Shown: positions 27,491-36,737, counted from the first letter of the stretch. The stretch is DNA of 64,000 nucleotides from Candidatus Bathyarchaeota archaeon A05DMB-4 (GCA_019685575.1 JABFQO010000010.1:1-64000), one strand, 5' to 3'. The notes: generated from the sequence alone by a model not told the origin. A program made the numbers and translations.

Positions 27491-28774
27491 TTATGCCGTG
27501 ACTTCCGGCGTGGTCGTTAAGACGGGAAGCGTGATGTTTCCATGAGGCATGACCCATATTTTTGCGTCGTGCCCAGTTATACGGAAGGCTTCGTTGAGTG
27601 CGTCGTTGATTGCGCGGGCGGTTTTCAGTTTAAACACGTTGACTGCGTAATAGTCGGGCATGATGGAGACCAATATTATTTGTACTTTCTGCAGTGCTCG
27701 AAGAAGATAGTAGCTTTTGTGTCCGCCCATGACGAAGTTTTTCTTGATTTCTTTTTCCATTTCGTTTAGCGTTTTGTATTTTTTCATCCATTCGTAGAAG
27801 ATTTCGTGTCCGTGTCCTTCTGGGCATTCGGCGACGAGGATTATGACGCCTCCACGTTTTACGGCTTCAAGCGCGCTGTCGACGCCTTTGTATGCTTGAT
27901 AGAGGTCGATGTCTTGGGGGTGCCCGCCGGGGCTGACGATGACGATGTCTGCGCGGCGTTCGATGGGTACTTTGTACATTTCTTCGACGAGTTTGACGCC
28001 TTCGTAGAAGGCTTTTTCGAGGTCGCCTGCGTAGGCTTTGATAATCTCGTTTTTGCTGTTTGTGACGACGTTAAGGATAAAGTCGACTTTAGCTAGCCGG
28101 GCGGCTTCCACCATGTCATGATGTATCGGGTTTTCATCGAGTATGCCAGTTTTTGCATGGGGGTGAAGGATGTTAGCGTGATTGTTTTGGATTGTTTCGA
28201 TGCTTGAAACAGCGGGCAATACGCTTTTTCTTCCACCGCCGTAGCCCGCGTAGTAATGGAGTTCTATGTCGCCTGTGAGTATGCGGACGTCAGCGTCGGC
28301 GAAGACTTTGTTGACAGACACTCTCGTGTGGAACGTTCGAGTGGTGCCCATGTAAACGAGGTCGTTAGCGCGGCAATCATGACTAATATGCCTGTAGCGG
28401 TTGGCTATGTCTGCGCCTAGAATGTTTACTGCTTCTTCAGGCTTCACTGCGCGGTGAGTGCCGCAACCAAAGATGATGGTTATGTTTTCGTCTTTGACGC
28501 CGATTTGGTTGAGCACTTCTAGTAGCGGGGGCAACATTTGTTTAGTGGGGGCGGGGCGGGTCATGTCGTCAACGACTATGGCGATTTTGTGGTCGGGCTT
28601 GACGATTTCATTTAACGGCTTAGAAGCGATCGGTTCATTAAGTGCTCTCAGAATTTCGGCTTTCACGTCTGCAACGCCGGGTTTTTCCTTGCCTTCAATT
28701 GTGCCGAGGAGGTTTCGGGTTGGGATCCGCGCGCAAACTTCAGTTTTTCCGTAAGGAAGCCAAACATCAACCAT
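27491..28774 (-). CDS. larA: LarA-like nickel-dependent lactate racemase family protein
   Basis: About 427 aa. N-terminal VWLPYGKTEV and the metal/NPN-cofactor segment GCGTHRAVKPEE, SHDCRAND and GYGGGRKSVLPAVSS place it in the LarA (DUF2088) family. No larB, larC or larE is nearby, so activity needs cofactor genes elsewhere. A TATA (GTTTAAAAG) lies about 30 bases before ATG 28792; ATG 28774 fits the family N-terminus better. Confidence 0.85.
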   Translation of the reverse strand: MVDVWLPYGKTEVCARIPTRNLLGTIEGKEKPGVADVKAEILRALNEPIASKPLNEIVKPDHKIAIVVDDMTRPAPTKQMLPPLLEVLNQIGVKDENITIIFGCGTHRAVKPEEAVNILGADIANRYRHISHDCRANDLVYMGTTRTFHTRVSVNKVFADADVRILTGDIELHYYAGYGGGRKSVLPAVSSIETIQNNHANILHPHAKTGILDENPIHHDMVEAARLAKVDFILNVVTNSKNEIIKAYAGDLEKAFYEGVKLVEEMYKVPIERRADIVIVSPGGHPQDIDLYQAYKGVDSALEAVKRGGVIILVAECPEGHGHEIFYEWMKKYKTLNEMEKEIKKNFVMGGHKSYYLLRALQKVQIILVSIMPDYYAVNVFKLKTARAINDALNEAFRITGHDAKIWVMPHGNITLPVLTTTPEVTA

Positions 28775-29042
28775 GTCAAAGCCTTCAAACATGAATACGA
28801 AATACACATGACAACGAGAAACTTTTAAACATAACGGAAAACACGGACACAACTAAACATAAAAAACAACACTGCAAAAAACACGAAAAAGAATAAATTT
28901 TAAGGAATATTTGGGCTTCTATGGGCTGAAAAAGCATCTAGAATAGGAAATATTATGTTCAAAGAGAGAATCTGAAAATGAAAACTCTCTATCAATCCTC
29001 AAAACTCTTTTAAGCACCACTACACCCCACATAATCTATGAA

Positions 29043-29252
29043 ATGAGACAAGGATCAATGTCAAGAGATGTAGAAAAATGGAAAGTGGCGCGCGAAGTTA
29101 TGCAGTCAACAAGCAGCAGCACAAGACGATGCGCGAACTGCGGCAAATCCATCGACATACACGAATTCGTCGCCAACCAATGCCTCTGCACAAAATGCCT
29201 CATGAAAATAGAACAACGCAAACAAGCCGAACAACTACAAAAACAAAAATAA
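29043..29252 (+). CDS. Small zinc-ribbon-like protein
   Basis: 69 aa. Four cysteines as CANCGKSI and CLCTKC can bind zinc, followed by a charged helix (MKIEQRKQAEQLQKQK). A CTTTTAAG TATA at 29008-29015 is about 30 bases upstream, suggesting a leaderless message; ATG 29058 is an alternative. Function unknown. Repeat copy C starts 40 bases after it. Confidence 0.7.
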   Translation: MRQGSMSRDVEKWKVAREVMQSTSSSTRRCANCGKSIDIHEFVANQCLCTKCLMKIEQRKQAEQLQKQK

Positions 29253-29291
29253 CCCAAACATCACACCAAAACACGCAAACATATTTTGAGT

Positions 29292-29361
29292 TATATTTGC
29301 GGTATATTTGGAGCCTAATAGGATCATATATGGAAGAGGGCCTAGAGAAGCGAGCACACAG
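29292..29361 (+). repeat. Conserved intergenic repeat, copy C
   Basis: Identical to copies B and D from ATATTTGCGG to CCTAG; shares a further GAGAAGCGAGCACACAGC with copy D, but lacks the TTCTCTGTTC segment upstream. It lies 40 bases after the small zinc protein gene and about 115 bases before glyS, pointing the same way. The glyS TATA (GCTTAAAC at about 29425-29432) is downstream of it. Confidence 0.85.
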
Positions 29362-29474
29362 CCACAAAAACACACTCAGCAATCAAAAATCACGCAGGCG
29401 TTTGCTTTATTAACAAAGAAAAACGCTTAAACACTAAAAAGTATCACCAACCCAACAAATCAGGGAAAAACGTC

Positions 29475-31232
29475 ATGGAACCCAAACAAACCCAAGACAA
29501 ATATGAAAAGATAACTGAACTCGCAAAACGCCGCGGCTTTTTCTGGCCCAGCTACGAAATCTACGGCGGCGTCGCTGGATTCGTAACGTTCGGCCCCTTG
29601 GGCACGATTTTAAAACGCCGCATAGAAGATAAATTCCGCGATTTCTTTATTCGTCGTTTTGGCATGCAAGAAATCGAATCATCAATAATCACACCTGGCA
29701 AAGTTTTCGAAGCATCTGGCCACCTTGCACACTTTAAAGAACCACTCGTCGAATGCTTGAAGTGCCACAAACGATTCCGCGCAGATCATCTTCTGCAGGA
29801 ACAGGCGAAAATGAGCGATACAGAAACAGAAAAACTAAGCCTCAAAGAACTCGAAACGACCCTCAAAGAAAAAGACATACACTGCCCAGAATGCCACAGC
29901 AAAAACTTCGACACCCCAAAACAATTCCTAACCATGTTCACAACAACCATCGGCCCCTACAGCGAAGCCACAGGCTACGGCAGACCCGAAGCCGCCCAAG
30001 GCATATTCGTCGAATTTAAACGACTCTACGAATACGCAAGAGAAAAAATGCCGTTCGGCGTCGCACAAATCGGCCATGCACTTAGAAACGAAATCAGCCC
30101 ACGACAAGGATTGATACGCCTCAGAGAATTCACCATAATGGACGTCGAATACTTCTTTGACCCCGAAGAACCATGCCCATGGATAAAACAAATAGAAAAC
30201 GAAACCATCCACATAATACCCGCCGAACTGAAAAAGAAAAACATAAAAAAACCAATCAAAACCACCATAAAAAAAGCAATGGAAAAAGGCTACGTAAAAA
30301 CCCCGTGGCAAGCCTTCTTCATGGCACAAGCAAAACTCTTCCTCACCCAACTCGGCGTCCCGCCAGACAAACAACGCTTCATAGAAAAACTCGAATGGGA
30401 AAAAGCCCACTATTCGCTACAGAGTTTTGACCAAGAAATTTATCTTGACCGTTGGGGCTGGACCGAAGTTTCCGGACTTGCCTACCGTACCGATTATGAC
30501 CTTTCACGACACATGGAATCCAGCGGCGTTGACATGCGGGTTTACAAAGAATACGAAAAACCTATCACCAAAGAAAGAACAGTCATAAAACCCGTGATGG
30601 CGAAACTCGGACCAGCATTCAAAAAAGACGCCGCCAAAATCGTCCAACTACTCCAAAAAATAAACCCCAAAGACGCAGAAACCGCACTGGAAAAACAAGG
30701 CTTCATCATGCTTGAATCATTCAAAATCCTACCCGACCACGTAAAAATCTCAAAAGAAAAAATCGAAGAAAAAGGCAAACACTTCATCCCGCACGTAGTG
30801 GAACCCAGCTTCGGCTCAGATCGGCTTACCTATATAACCCTAGAATATGCTTACCAACAGAAAGAAGACCGCACAGTGCTAAAGCTTCCACGCGAAATAG
30901 CCCCCATCCAAATTGGCGTCTTTCCACTACTAAACAGGGATGAACTTCTCAAGAAGGCCCAAAAAATCCACAAAAAACTCTTCGACGCGGGCTTTTCAGT
31001 GGAATACGACGACTCTGGATCCGTAGGACGACGATATGCAAGAATGGACGAGATTGGCACTCCTCTTTGCATCACGATCGACCATCAGACGCTGAAGGAT
31101 AAAACTGTAACCATCCGCGACCGAGACACACGGAAACAGGTAAGAACAAGCACAAAACGATTGATCAGCACACTACATGATTACTTCCACAACAACAAAC
31201 GCTTCGAAGAACTAGGCACGCCGGTTAAGTAA
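29475..31232 (+). CDS. glyS: Glycyl-tRNA synthetase
   Basis: 585 aa class II alpha2-type synthetase. Motif 1/2 regions include GFFWPSYEIYGGVAGF and RNEISPRQGLIRLREFTIMDVEYFF; motif 3 is FGSDRLTYITLEYAY; a C-terminal anticodon-binding domain starts near 480. An internal CxxC pair set (CLKCHKRF, CPECHSKNF) lies between motifs 1 and 2, as in archaeal enzymes. Confidence 0.97.
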   Translation: MEPKQTQDKYEKITELAKRRGFFWPSYEIYGGVAGFVTFGPLGTILKRRIEDKFRDFFIRRFGMQEIESSIITPGKVFEASGHLAHFKEPLVECLKCHKRFRADHLLQEQAKMSDTETEKLSLKELETTLKEKDIHCPECHSKNFDTPKQFLTMFTTTIGPYSEATGYGRPEAAQGIFVEFKRLYEYAREKMPFGVAQIGHALRNEISPRQGLIRLREFTIMDVEYFFDPEEPCPWIKQIENETIHIIPAELKKKNIKKPIKTTIKKAMEKGYVKTPWQAFFMAQAKLFLTQLGVPPDKQRFIEKLEWEKAHYSLQSFDQEIYLDRWGWTEVSGLAYRTDYDLSRHMESSGVDMRVYKEYEKPITKERTVIKPVMAKLGPAFKKDAAKIVQLLQKINPKDAETALEKQGFIMLESFKILPDHVKISKEKIEEKGKHFIPHVVEPSFGSDRLTYITLEYAYQQKEDRTVLKLPREIAPIQIGVFPLLNRDELLKKAQKIHKKLFDAGFSVEYDDSGSVGRRYARMDEIGTPLCITIDHQTLKDKTVTIRDRDTRKQVRTSTKRLISTLHDYFHNNKRFEELGTPVK

Positions 31233-31334
31233 TAAAGAACACACAGCACGGGCTTATCGTTTTATTCGCTATATTTTTTAATACTTGTAACGCTATAGTG
31301 ATGAACGCCACAAACGATTTTTGAGGGCGAGAGC

Positions 31335-31994
31335 ATGGTCCTTCCCGTAGAAACAGAAGAAAGAGTAAAACGTCGAGCACTTTCCGTTTGTCAGGACCAT
31401 CTACGAAAAGTTGTAGACCTATCCCGAAAAATTCCTCAAATGTTCGACTGCTTCACCAAATCCGACAAAGATACAGCACGCCGTCTTTTCATGGAAATCA
31501 GGAAAAACGAGGAAGAAGTAGATAGCGCAAGAAGAATTGTTTCACAAGAACTAGCAGAAATCGGCGCCATCCTCATAAGCAGAGAAGATTTTCTACGATT
31601 CACCAACCTTTCAAGCGAAATCGCCGACTTTTGTGAAGGAATAGCTTTTTGGTTGCTTCAAATAATAGAACGCGGCTGGAAAGTGCCCAACGATATTAAA
31701 AAGGATCTTGTCAAACTTTCTGAGGCTATGTTGGAAACAGTTTTGAAATTAAGGGAAACCACTATTACTTTAAACTATGGATCAGCGAAAACTTTGGAAA
31801 AGGCACGCGATGTAGAAATCGCTGAACGCGCAGTGGACGAAATCTACCGTGAAGTAGAACTCAAAATTATCAGCGCAAACCTTACCATCCCGGTTCTCGT
31901 TCTTTTGCGTGACATAATAAAACTTTTAGAAGACGCCGCCGACAAAGCAGAAGACGCCGCCGATGCCGCACGAATCTTATCATTTACCATCTAA
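31335..31994 (+). CDS. PhoU-like / DUF47 protein
   Basis: 219 aa, all-helical, with repeated acidic helices typical of DUF47 (TIGR00153) proteins that bind metals and are linked to phosphate transporter control. No Pit or Pst transporter gene is in the window. GAGGGCGAG precedes the ATG, and a TATTTTTTAATAC TATA is near 31271-31283. Confidence 0.85.
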   Translation: MVLPVETEERVKRRALSVCQDHLRKVVDLSRKIPQMFDCFTKSDKDTARRLFMEIRKNEEEVDSARRIVSQELAEIGAILISREDFLRFTNLSSEIADFCEGIAFWLLQIIERGWKVPNDIKKDLVKLSEAMLETVLKLRETTITLNYGSAKTLEKARDVEIAERAVDEIYREVELKIISANLTIPVLVLLRDIIKLLEDAADKAEDAADAARILSFTI

Positions 31995-32010
31995 AAGGAC
32001 CCAGAGCAAG

Positions 32011-32556
32011 ATGAGAAAAAAAATCGAAGCCGAGTTTATTGAAAACTTCTTGGTCATCTGGAACCCTAAGGAAGGAACACAACTTTATAAAATGGGCTTC
32101 TACGGGAAACCTGTTGGAATCCCTAAACCCAAACTCATCGAATTCGATGTGCCTCTTATCCTAGACCTAATGGAAGGATTATATCTCGTAGAAAAAAAAG
32201 TAATAATCGTGAAACAAAACGAAAAGAAAATCGGATTGAAAGAATTATTGAAGCGCGCTCGTCAACTATATGAAGATTTTGACTTAAAATACACGGTCTA
32301 CAAAGATTTACGTAATCATGGCTTAATCGTAACGCCAGGCATCAAGTTCGGTTGCGACTTCGCCGTATACAAGCATGGTCCCGGCTTGGAGCACGCGCCT
32401 TTTATGGTTTCAGTAAAGAAAGCAAAAGACGAAATAACCGCAACAGAAATCGTAAAAGTAGGACGACTCGCCACGACCGTGAGAAAAAGGTTCATAATCG
32501 CCACGCCACTCGAGAACAAGATGCGATACTTTATCTTCAAATGGTTTAAAGCGTAA
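32011..32556 (+). CDS. endA: tRNA-splicing endonuclease EndA
   Basis: 181 aa from ATG 32011; the frame is open further up inside the previous gene. The catalytic domain has Y120 in FAVYKHGPG and H128 in LEHAP, with the catalytic Lys in VRKRFIIAT, the three conserved residues. It excises introns at bulge-helix-bulge sites. Size fits the homotetrameric or two-subunit form. It lies 16 bases after the PhoU-like gene. Confidence 0.93.
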   Translation: MRKKIEAEFIENFLVIWNPKEGTQLYKMGFYGKPVGIPKPKLIEFDVPLILDLMEGLYLVEKKVIIVKQNEKKIGLKELLKRARQLYEDFDLKYTVYKDLRNHGLIVTPGIKFGCDFAVYKHGPGLEHAPFMVSVKKAKDEITATEIVKVGRLATTVRKRFIIATPLENKMRYFIFKWFKA

Positions 32557-32694
32557 CAACCGTTTGTGCCGTTTACTCACGCAAGACCCACGAAAATGTT
32601 GGTTTTTTGCCAAGAGATACTGATTTTTCTTTAAAAAACAAAAAAGAAAAAAGCCACGAATACATAGATAAAGGGTGAAACGAGAGGTGTAAAA

Positions 32695-32928
32695 ATGAAG
32701 AAAATAGTTCTCTTCATGGTTCTCGTCGCTTTGTGCTTCGCCTTCTACAGCGTCTCAGAAGCTTATGCAGGCATCGCTACCTTCGTAAATGCGCTAAGTC
32801 CTTCTGAAACTCTCCCAAGAACAAGCGTGGATTACATTATTCCGATGGCACCTAGCCCGCCTCAACATGCTTACGGCGACCCAATACAGGATCCCAGACC
32901 TAGAACAACACGCGCAACCGTTGTATAA
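32695..32928 (+). CDS. Small secreted or membrane-anchored protein
   Basis: 77 aa with an N-terminal hydrophobic signal-like segment (about 4-20, FMVLVALCFAFYSVS) and a Pro-rich rest (LSPSETLPRT, APSPPQHAYGDP). GAGAGGTG precedes the ATG and CTTTAAAAAAC at 32629-32639 is a likely TATA. Unknown function. Confidence 0.65.
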   Translation: MKKIVLFMVLVALCFAFYSVSEAYAGIATFVNALSPSETLPRTSVDYIIPMAPSPPQHAYGDPIQDPRPRTTRATVV

Positions 32929-32975
32929 AAAAGTTCGAGGCGAGTGCTACGAGCGGCGTTGAAGACTTTAAATGG

Positions 32976-34076
32976 ATGATTCGATATCTGGATTCATTAG
33001 ATGACATAAACGCAAAGATACTCGAGGGCCTCGGAAACTACGGCCCAAGAAACATCTCGGCACTCGCCAAAGAATTAAAATTGTCACCCACCACCGTAGC
33101 ATTCCGAATCTCAAAACTTGTCAAAGAAAGCGGGCTTCAAACAAGAGCACGCCTCAGTTATCAAAAACTCGGATTAAGCCGAGCAGTTGTTTTTGCCGAA
33201 GCAAAACCAGGCAAAGAAAAAATGCTGCAAAATCTCGTCGAAAACTCGTTATATTGGACGTACATGGCGAGGTGCTTTGGAAAGATAAATGGGATTTATG
33301 CACTCTTTAGTTTTCCCGCCGAATTCAGGAATGAATTTGAAAACTATTTCAAAGAAGCAGCCAAACAAAAAATCTTGGACGACTATCTTCTTTTCTGGGT
33401 TACCGATTTCTGCGAGATACCTCCCAATTTTGCATGGTTCAATTTCAAAAGACGAAGCTGGACCTTTAAATGGCAACAATGGATGGATGAAATAAAAGAA
33501 GCATCGGAAGCACTCCCCAACAGGCTTCGTGACCCTGAAACATATCCCATCATGGTGGACAATGTTGACTTGCTGATTTTGAAGGAGTTGGAAAAAGACG
33601 GGACTATAGAATTTAAACAGTTAGCAAAGATTGCAGGAATGACTCCGGAGGCGGTTAGATACAGATTTCAGAACCACATTCTTAAACGTGGATTAATTGC
33701 CGATTATGAGATTTCCATCTTTCCTTACCCGCACCAATCTTCTGAACTGTCAAGCTTTGTTATAGAATTTAAAAGCAAAGAAACACTTGCAAAATTTGTT
33801 AATTCGCTCATGAACAAACCTTTCGTGCTTAACTATTCCAAAGTAATAGGACAATACAAACTGATCGGCCACTTTTACGTTCCAAAGGTAGAATTCCCCA
33901 AACTCATAGACACTCTGAACACGCTTATAGAGACGCGATACGTAACCCGTTTCCTCCACGTTCTCCTAGACGTTTCTTTCTACAAACGCCAAACAGTGTC
34001 ATACGAATTCTTCGAAAAAAACAAATGGACGTACAACAACAAGCACACCATAAAAAAATTGAAAACGAGCGGCTGA
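32976..34076 (+). CDS. Lrp/AsnC-like regulator with two HTH units
   Basis: 366 aa made of two successive Lrp-type winged HTH regions (about 12-60: NISALAKELKLSPTTVAFRISK; about 200-245: FKQLAKIAGMTPEAVRYRF), each followed by a ligand/effector-like alpha-beta domain. Tandem Lrp proteins in archaea bind DNA as built-in dimers. Ligand and target are unknown. The ncRNA candidate at 34176 is just downstream. Confidence 0.82.
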   Translation: MIRYLDSLDDINAKILEGLGNYGPRNISALAKELKLSPTTVAFRISKLVKESGLQTRARLSYQKLGLSRAVVFAEAKPGKEKMLQNLVENSLYWTYMARCFGKINGIYALFSFPAEFRNEFENYFKEAAKQKILDDYLLFWVTDFCEIPPNFAWFNFKRRSWTFKWQQWMDEIKEASEALPNRLRDPETYPIMVDNVDLLILKELEKDGTIEFKQLAKIAGMTPEAVRYRFQNHILKRGLIADYEISIFPYPHQSSELSSFVIEFKSKETLAKFVNSLMNKPFVLNYSKVIGQYKLIGHFYVPKVEFPKLIDTLNTLIETRYVTRFLHVLLDVSFYKRQTVSYEFFEKNKWTYNNKHTIKKLKTSG

Positions 34077-34142
34077 CAGCCATGGTTTTTATGTTTTGTT
34101 TTTATCAGAAAAAGAATCTAAATCAATAAATAAAACAAAAGA

Positions 34143-34150
34143 TTTTTAAA
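34143..34150 (+). promoter_or_regulatory. TATA box of the 34176 RNA candidate
   Basis: TTTTTAAA preceded by purine-rich AAAGA. It lies 26-33 bases before the first G of the long helix, the expected TATA-to-start distance in archaea. Confidence 0.55.
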
Positions 34151-34175
34151 CCTATTATACAAAATAAAATAAGAT

Positions 34176-34263
34176 GGGAGGACTGGAGTTAGAGACTAAA
34201 AATTTTGCTTGCGTGTTCAAACTCCTTCTCTTCAGCCTCTAACTCCCCTTCTTTTTTCCTCCC
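34176..34263 (+). ncRNA. Candidate structured RNA with 17 bp of terminal helix
   Basis: GGGAGGA (34176-34182) pairs with TCCTCCC (34257-34263), and GGAGTTAGAG (34185-34194) pairs with CTCTAACTCC (34237-34246). The two helices are separated by a small internal loop. A TATA lies at the right distance upstream, and a TTTTTT run sits in the 3' part. No reading frame of note. It could instead be the leader of the 34324 gene or a terminator of the gene before it. Confidence 0.55.
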
Positions 34264-34323
34264 TTCACCAAAACAGTGAATTATATGTTTTAGTTAGTAA
34301 TCTTTGCTTCGTAAGTGAAGATA

Positions 34324-34833
34324 ATGAGCGCGGAAAGAAAAAAGCTTGAAGATTATGCTTCTCGCTTGGAGAATGCGCAAAATTACAGTGAGATTTGGGA
34401 GATTGTTAAGGAAACAACGCGTTCTTCCTTAGGTCTTTATAGAGTTGGAATTATGCTTTTTCTGGACGACCTTTCACTCAATATAGGCGCGTATCACCCT
34501 TTTGGCACAAATAATATTGTCCTCAACCGAGCGCTTGTCCAGGTCGTTGAGGCTGCGACAAAATCTAGGAAACTTGTCAACGCGTTTGTCTACGTATTGT
34601 TACTTCATGAATATCTACATGCGTTAGGCTATGTGGCAGAGAGTGATGTCAGACCTATGGTTAATGAAATCGCTGAAAAATCGTTTGGCAAAGACAGCAT
34701 CGTTACAAAACTTGCTGAAAAGGGACCATGGACACTTCTGGAAGGAATACCGTTAAACGCCATTCAAGCACCCAAAAGAGTCATGGAAATTGTGAAGGAT
34801 TTCGAAAAATCCACTCAAAAATACATTAGTTGA
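34324..34833 (+). CDS. Small HExxH metalloprotease-like protein
   Basis: 169 aa from ATG 34324 (GTG 34315 is an alternative). H95-E96-Y-L-H99 is a zinc-binding HExxH motif in a hydrophobic helix (VLLLHEYLHALGY); E104 or D107 further on could be the third ligand. No signal peptide or membrane segment, so probably cytoplasmic. No named family recognised. It sits between two structured intergenic segments. Confidence 0.75.
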   Translation: MSAERKKLEDYASRLENAQNYSEIWEIVKETTRSSLGLYRVGIMLFLDDLSLNIGAYHPFGTNNIVLNRALVQVVEAATKSRKLVNAFVYVLLLHEYLHALGYVAESDVRPMVNEIAEKSFGKDSIVTKLAEKGPWTLLEGIPLNAIQAPKRVMEIVKDFEKSTQKYIS

Positions 34834-34877
34834 TGCAATTCTGATTTTACAATCTTTTAATTCAAAAAACGGCGTGG

Positions 34878-34886
34878 TTTATAAAA
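34878..34886 (+). promoter_or_regulatory. TATA box of the 34908 RNA candidate
   Basis: TTTATAAAA after GTGG. The expected start site is about 34905-34911, just before the GGGGG that begins the terminal helix. Confidence 0.5.
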
Positions 34887-34907
34887 ATTCTCCATATTTG
34901 TCGTTTA

Positions 34908-35105
34908 GCGAGTAGTATTGGGGGAACGGACGGCCCTTTGCCACGATTGCAAACCTTAGGGATGCTGAACGCGGTTGATTTTTGCGTTACAGCAGGGGGG
35001 AGGAAGAAGACTACGATAATATGGGAAAGGAGTTACGTAGCCTTTTTCGGTTTGCCGTCGTTGGCAGAGGGATAGAATAATCATTTGGCCGTCCATTCCT
35101 CCCAG
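34908..35105 (+). ncRNA. Candidate structured RNA of about 190 nt
   Basis: GGACGGCC (34928-34935) pairs with GGCCGTCC (35087-35094), extended by 34920-34926 with 35096-35102. Inside, TGCCACGA (34939-34946) pairs with 35058-35066 and GCAAACC (34949-34955) with GGTTTGC (35049-35055). Two local hairpins follow: GCTGAACGC (34964-34972) with GCGTTACAGC (34984-34993), and CTACG (35011-35015) with CGTAG (35036-35040). I could not match it to RNase P, SRP or H/ACA RNA. A TATA-like TTTTTAAATC on the minus strand (about 35127-35137) means the opposite strand is also possible. Confidence 0.55.
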
Positions 35106-35136
35106 TGTCATTAATTGAGGGTTAGATTTAAAAAGA

Positions 35137-36588
35137 TTATTGTTGCGTACGTGTCCAAAATAGATAGATTTTTTCTTGCAAAAGAATACTTAGTATGTGT
35201 AATGCCTTGGTGAGTTTGGTTAAGTTTGTGTTTGTTATGGCTGTTTGGAAGGCTTTGTTATTGATATATGGTTTATTTGCGAAGATTCTTCTTAAGCGAT
35301 GATTTTTGATTTTTCCTAAAATGCTCTTGATTTCATTTATTTGTTCCTTATTTAGGTTCTCCAATTTTTCTTGGTTGTATTTTTCTGAGGCGATTAGGTG
35401 GGGATTGAAGCCGATTTTGCTTAGGCTTTGTATTGCCTCTTTACAAGAAGCATCCGAGTGTTGTGTTGCAAATTTAATCATGCCGGCTTTTTCGAAGAAA
35501 GGATTGTACTTCGCCATAACTGCAACTGCTTCCACATAAGGAGTGCCTACTAAAGGCAATGTTTCTTTCACCAACCGTGCGCCCAAACCGATGGTGCGGT
35601 ATTTTGGATGCAAAACCACTCGGCTAATGATGCTTAGCTGTTGGTTCATCTCTTTCATCGTTAATAGTCTCTGTTTTGCAAGTGCTTTTTTTCTTCCGAA
35701 ACATGTGGGCGGTGGGTAGCTGTAAACTATCACGCCTACGAGTTCTTTCATGTCTGTACGTTGCATCGTGAAAATCTTTCTAGGGGGCGGTAATCTTCGT
35801 GATTCGCGGTAGTGAAACTGTGACAATTTGTGGTAGTCGAGTATTGTTCCCTCAATTATCCGTGTATGTTTTGCTATGGTGCATTGGGCTGGTGGCATGT
35901 TTGGGAAGTATTTGATTGTGATTTCTTTGCCGAAGCGTTTGTGAACATGAAGAGTCGGCGCCAAGTCTTCTAGCAGGTCGATGTGTGTGGTGGCGGCTAA
36001 AACAGCCTTGCGTGTTTGTCTTGCATGTTTTTGCACGTTGTATGCAACGATTTTTGCTGTGTCACGGTCAAGCGTGCTGCAAAATTCGTCCATTATCCAG
36101 AACTGTTTACCTGTTTCGATAAGTTTTGCGAGACGGTAGCGGTATTTTTGTCCGTCGCTTAGTTGATTGTAAGGGCGGAGGAAAATGAAGGCGTCATTTA
36201 GCCCTACTTTGCAGAGTAGCGTTAAGCCTTCTTCAAACGTTCGACCGATGGTTTCGATTACGGGTTTGGAAGCGTCAAATTTTACGTCTTGTACGTTTAT
36301 GGCGTTTGGTTGAAGCAATTTTTCTAGATGCGTAAGCAAGACGCTTTTGCCGCTGCCGCTTTCGCCGGTTATGTAAAATATGTCTGTGGGGCCGATTTGT
36401 AATTCGACATTGTCGTATAATACTTGTTTGTGACTTGCGTCCACACCTAAGCCGAAGGCTTCGGATACCGCGAGAGTTCTGGGCGTGAGGGTCGTTGCGG
36501 TTTCGTAGCTAATGTTTATGCAGAATTTTTTTGTGTCTCGGTTAAACTTTTTTACGCTGCGGATTATTTTGAAGAATTCGCGTTTCAT
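35137..36588 (-). CDS. ABC-type ATPase fused to an acetyltransferase domain (COG2401-like)
   Basis: 483 aa. ATPase half: Walker A GESGSGKS at about 75-82, ABC-like signature LSDGQ near 143, Walker B FWIMDEF near 165, switch His in TTHIDLL. The second half carries a GNAT-like fold (ISRVVLHPKYRTIGLGARLV, acetyl-CoA site). No membrane segment, so not a transporter. Fusions of this kind occur in archaea; their role is unknown. The flanking genes are small and unfamiliar, so the region may be accessory. Confidence 0.85.
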   Translation of the reverse strand: MKREFFKIIRSVKKFNRDTKKFCINISYETATTLTPRTLAVSEAFGLGVDASHKQVLYDNVELQIGPTDIFYITGESGSGKSVLLTHLEKLLQPNAINVQDVKFDASKPVIETIGRTFEEGLTLLCKVGLNDAFIFLRPYNQLSDGQKYRYRLAKLIETGKQFWIMDEFCSTLDRDTAKIVAYNVQKHARQTRKAVLAATTHIDLLEDLAPTLHVHKRFGKEITIKYFPNMPPAQCTIAKHTRIIEGTILDYHKLSQFHYRESRRLPPPRKIFTMQRTDMKELVGVIVYSYPPPTCFGRKKALAKQRLLTMKEMNQQLSIISRVVLHPKYRTIGLGARLVKETLPLVGTPYVEAVAVMAKYNPFFEKAGMIKFATQHSDASCKEAIQSLSKIGFNPHLIASEKYNQEKLENLNKEQINEIKSILGKIKNHRLRRIFANKPYINNKAFQTAITNTNLTKLTKALHILSILLQEKIYLFWTRTQQ

Positions 36589-36737
36589 TCTTCTTCAAAC
36601 GCTGTTTAGGTTGGCTGGTTTATAGGATGAAATTGCCGAATGAGATGATATGTTTGATTTGTTTTTCTTTGTAAAAAATTGTGATAGAAAAAAATGGCGG
36701 GGCAGATGTGTTTTCTGATTAGAGGTTGCAATGCTGG

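Noticed and set aside
34908-35105. RNase P RNA or SRP RNA
   Set aside because: GGGAGGAAG recalls an RNase P segment, but the partner ACAGAA-type region is absent, and the SRP helix-8 signature is not there.
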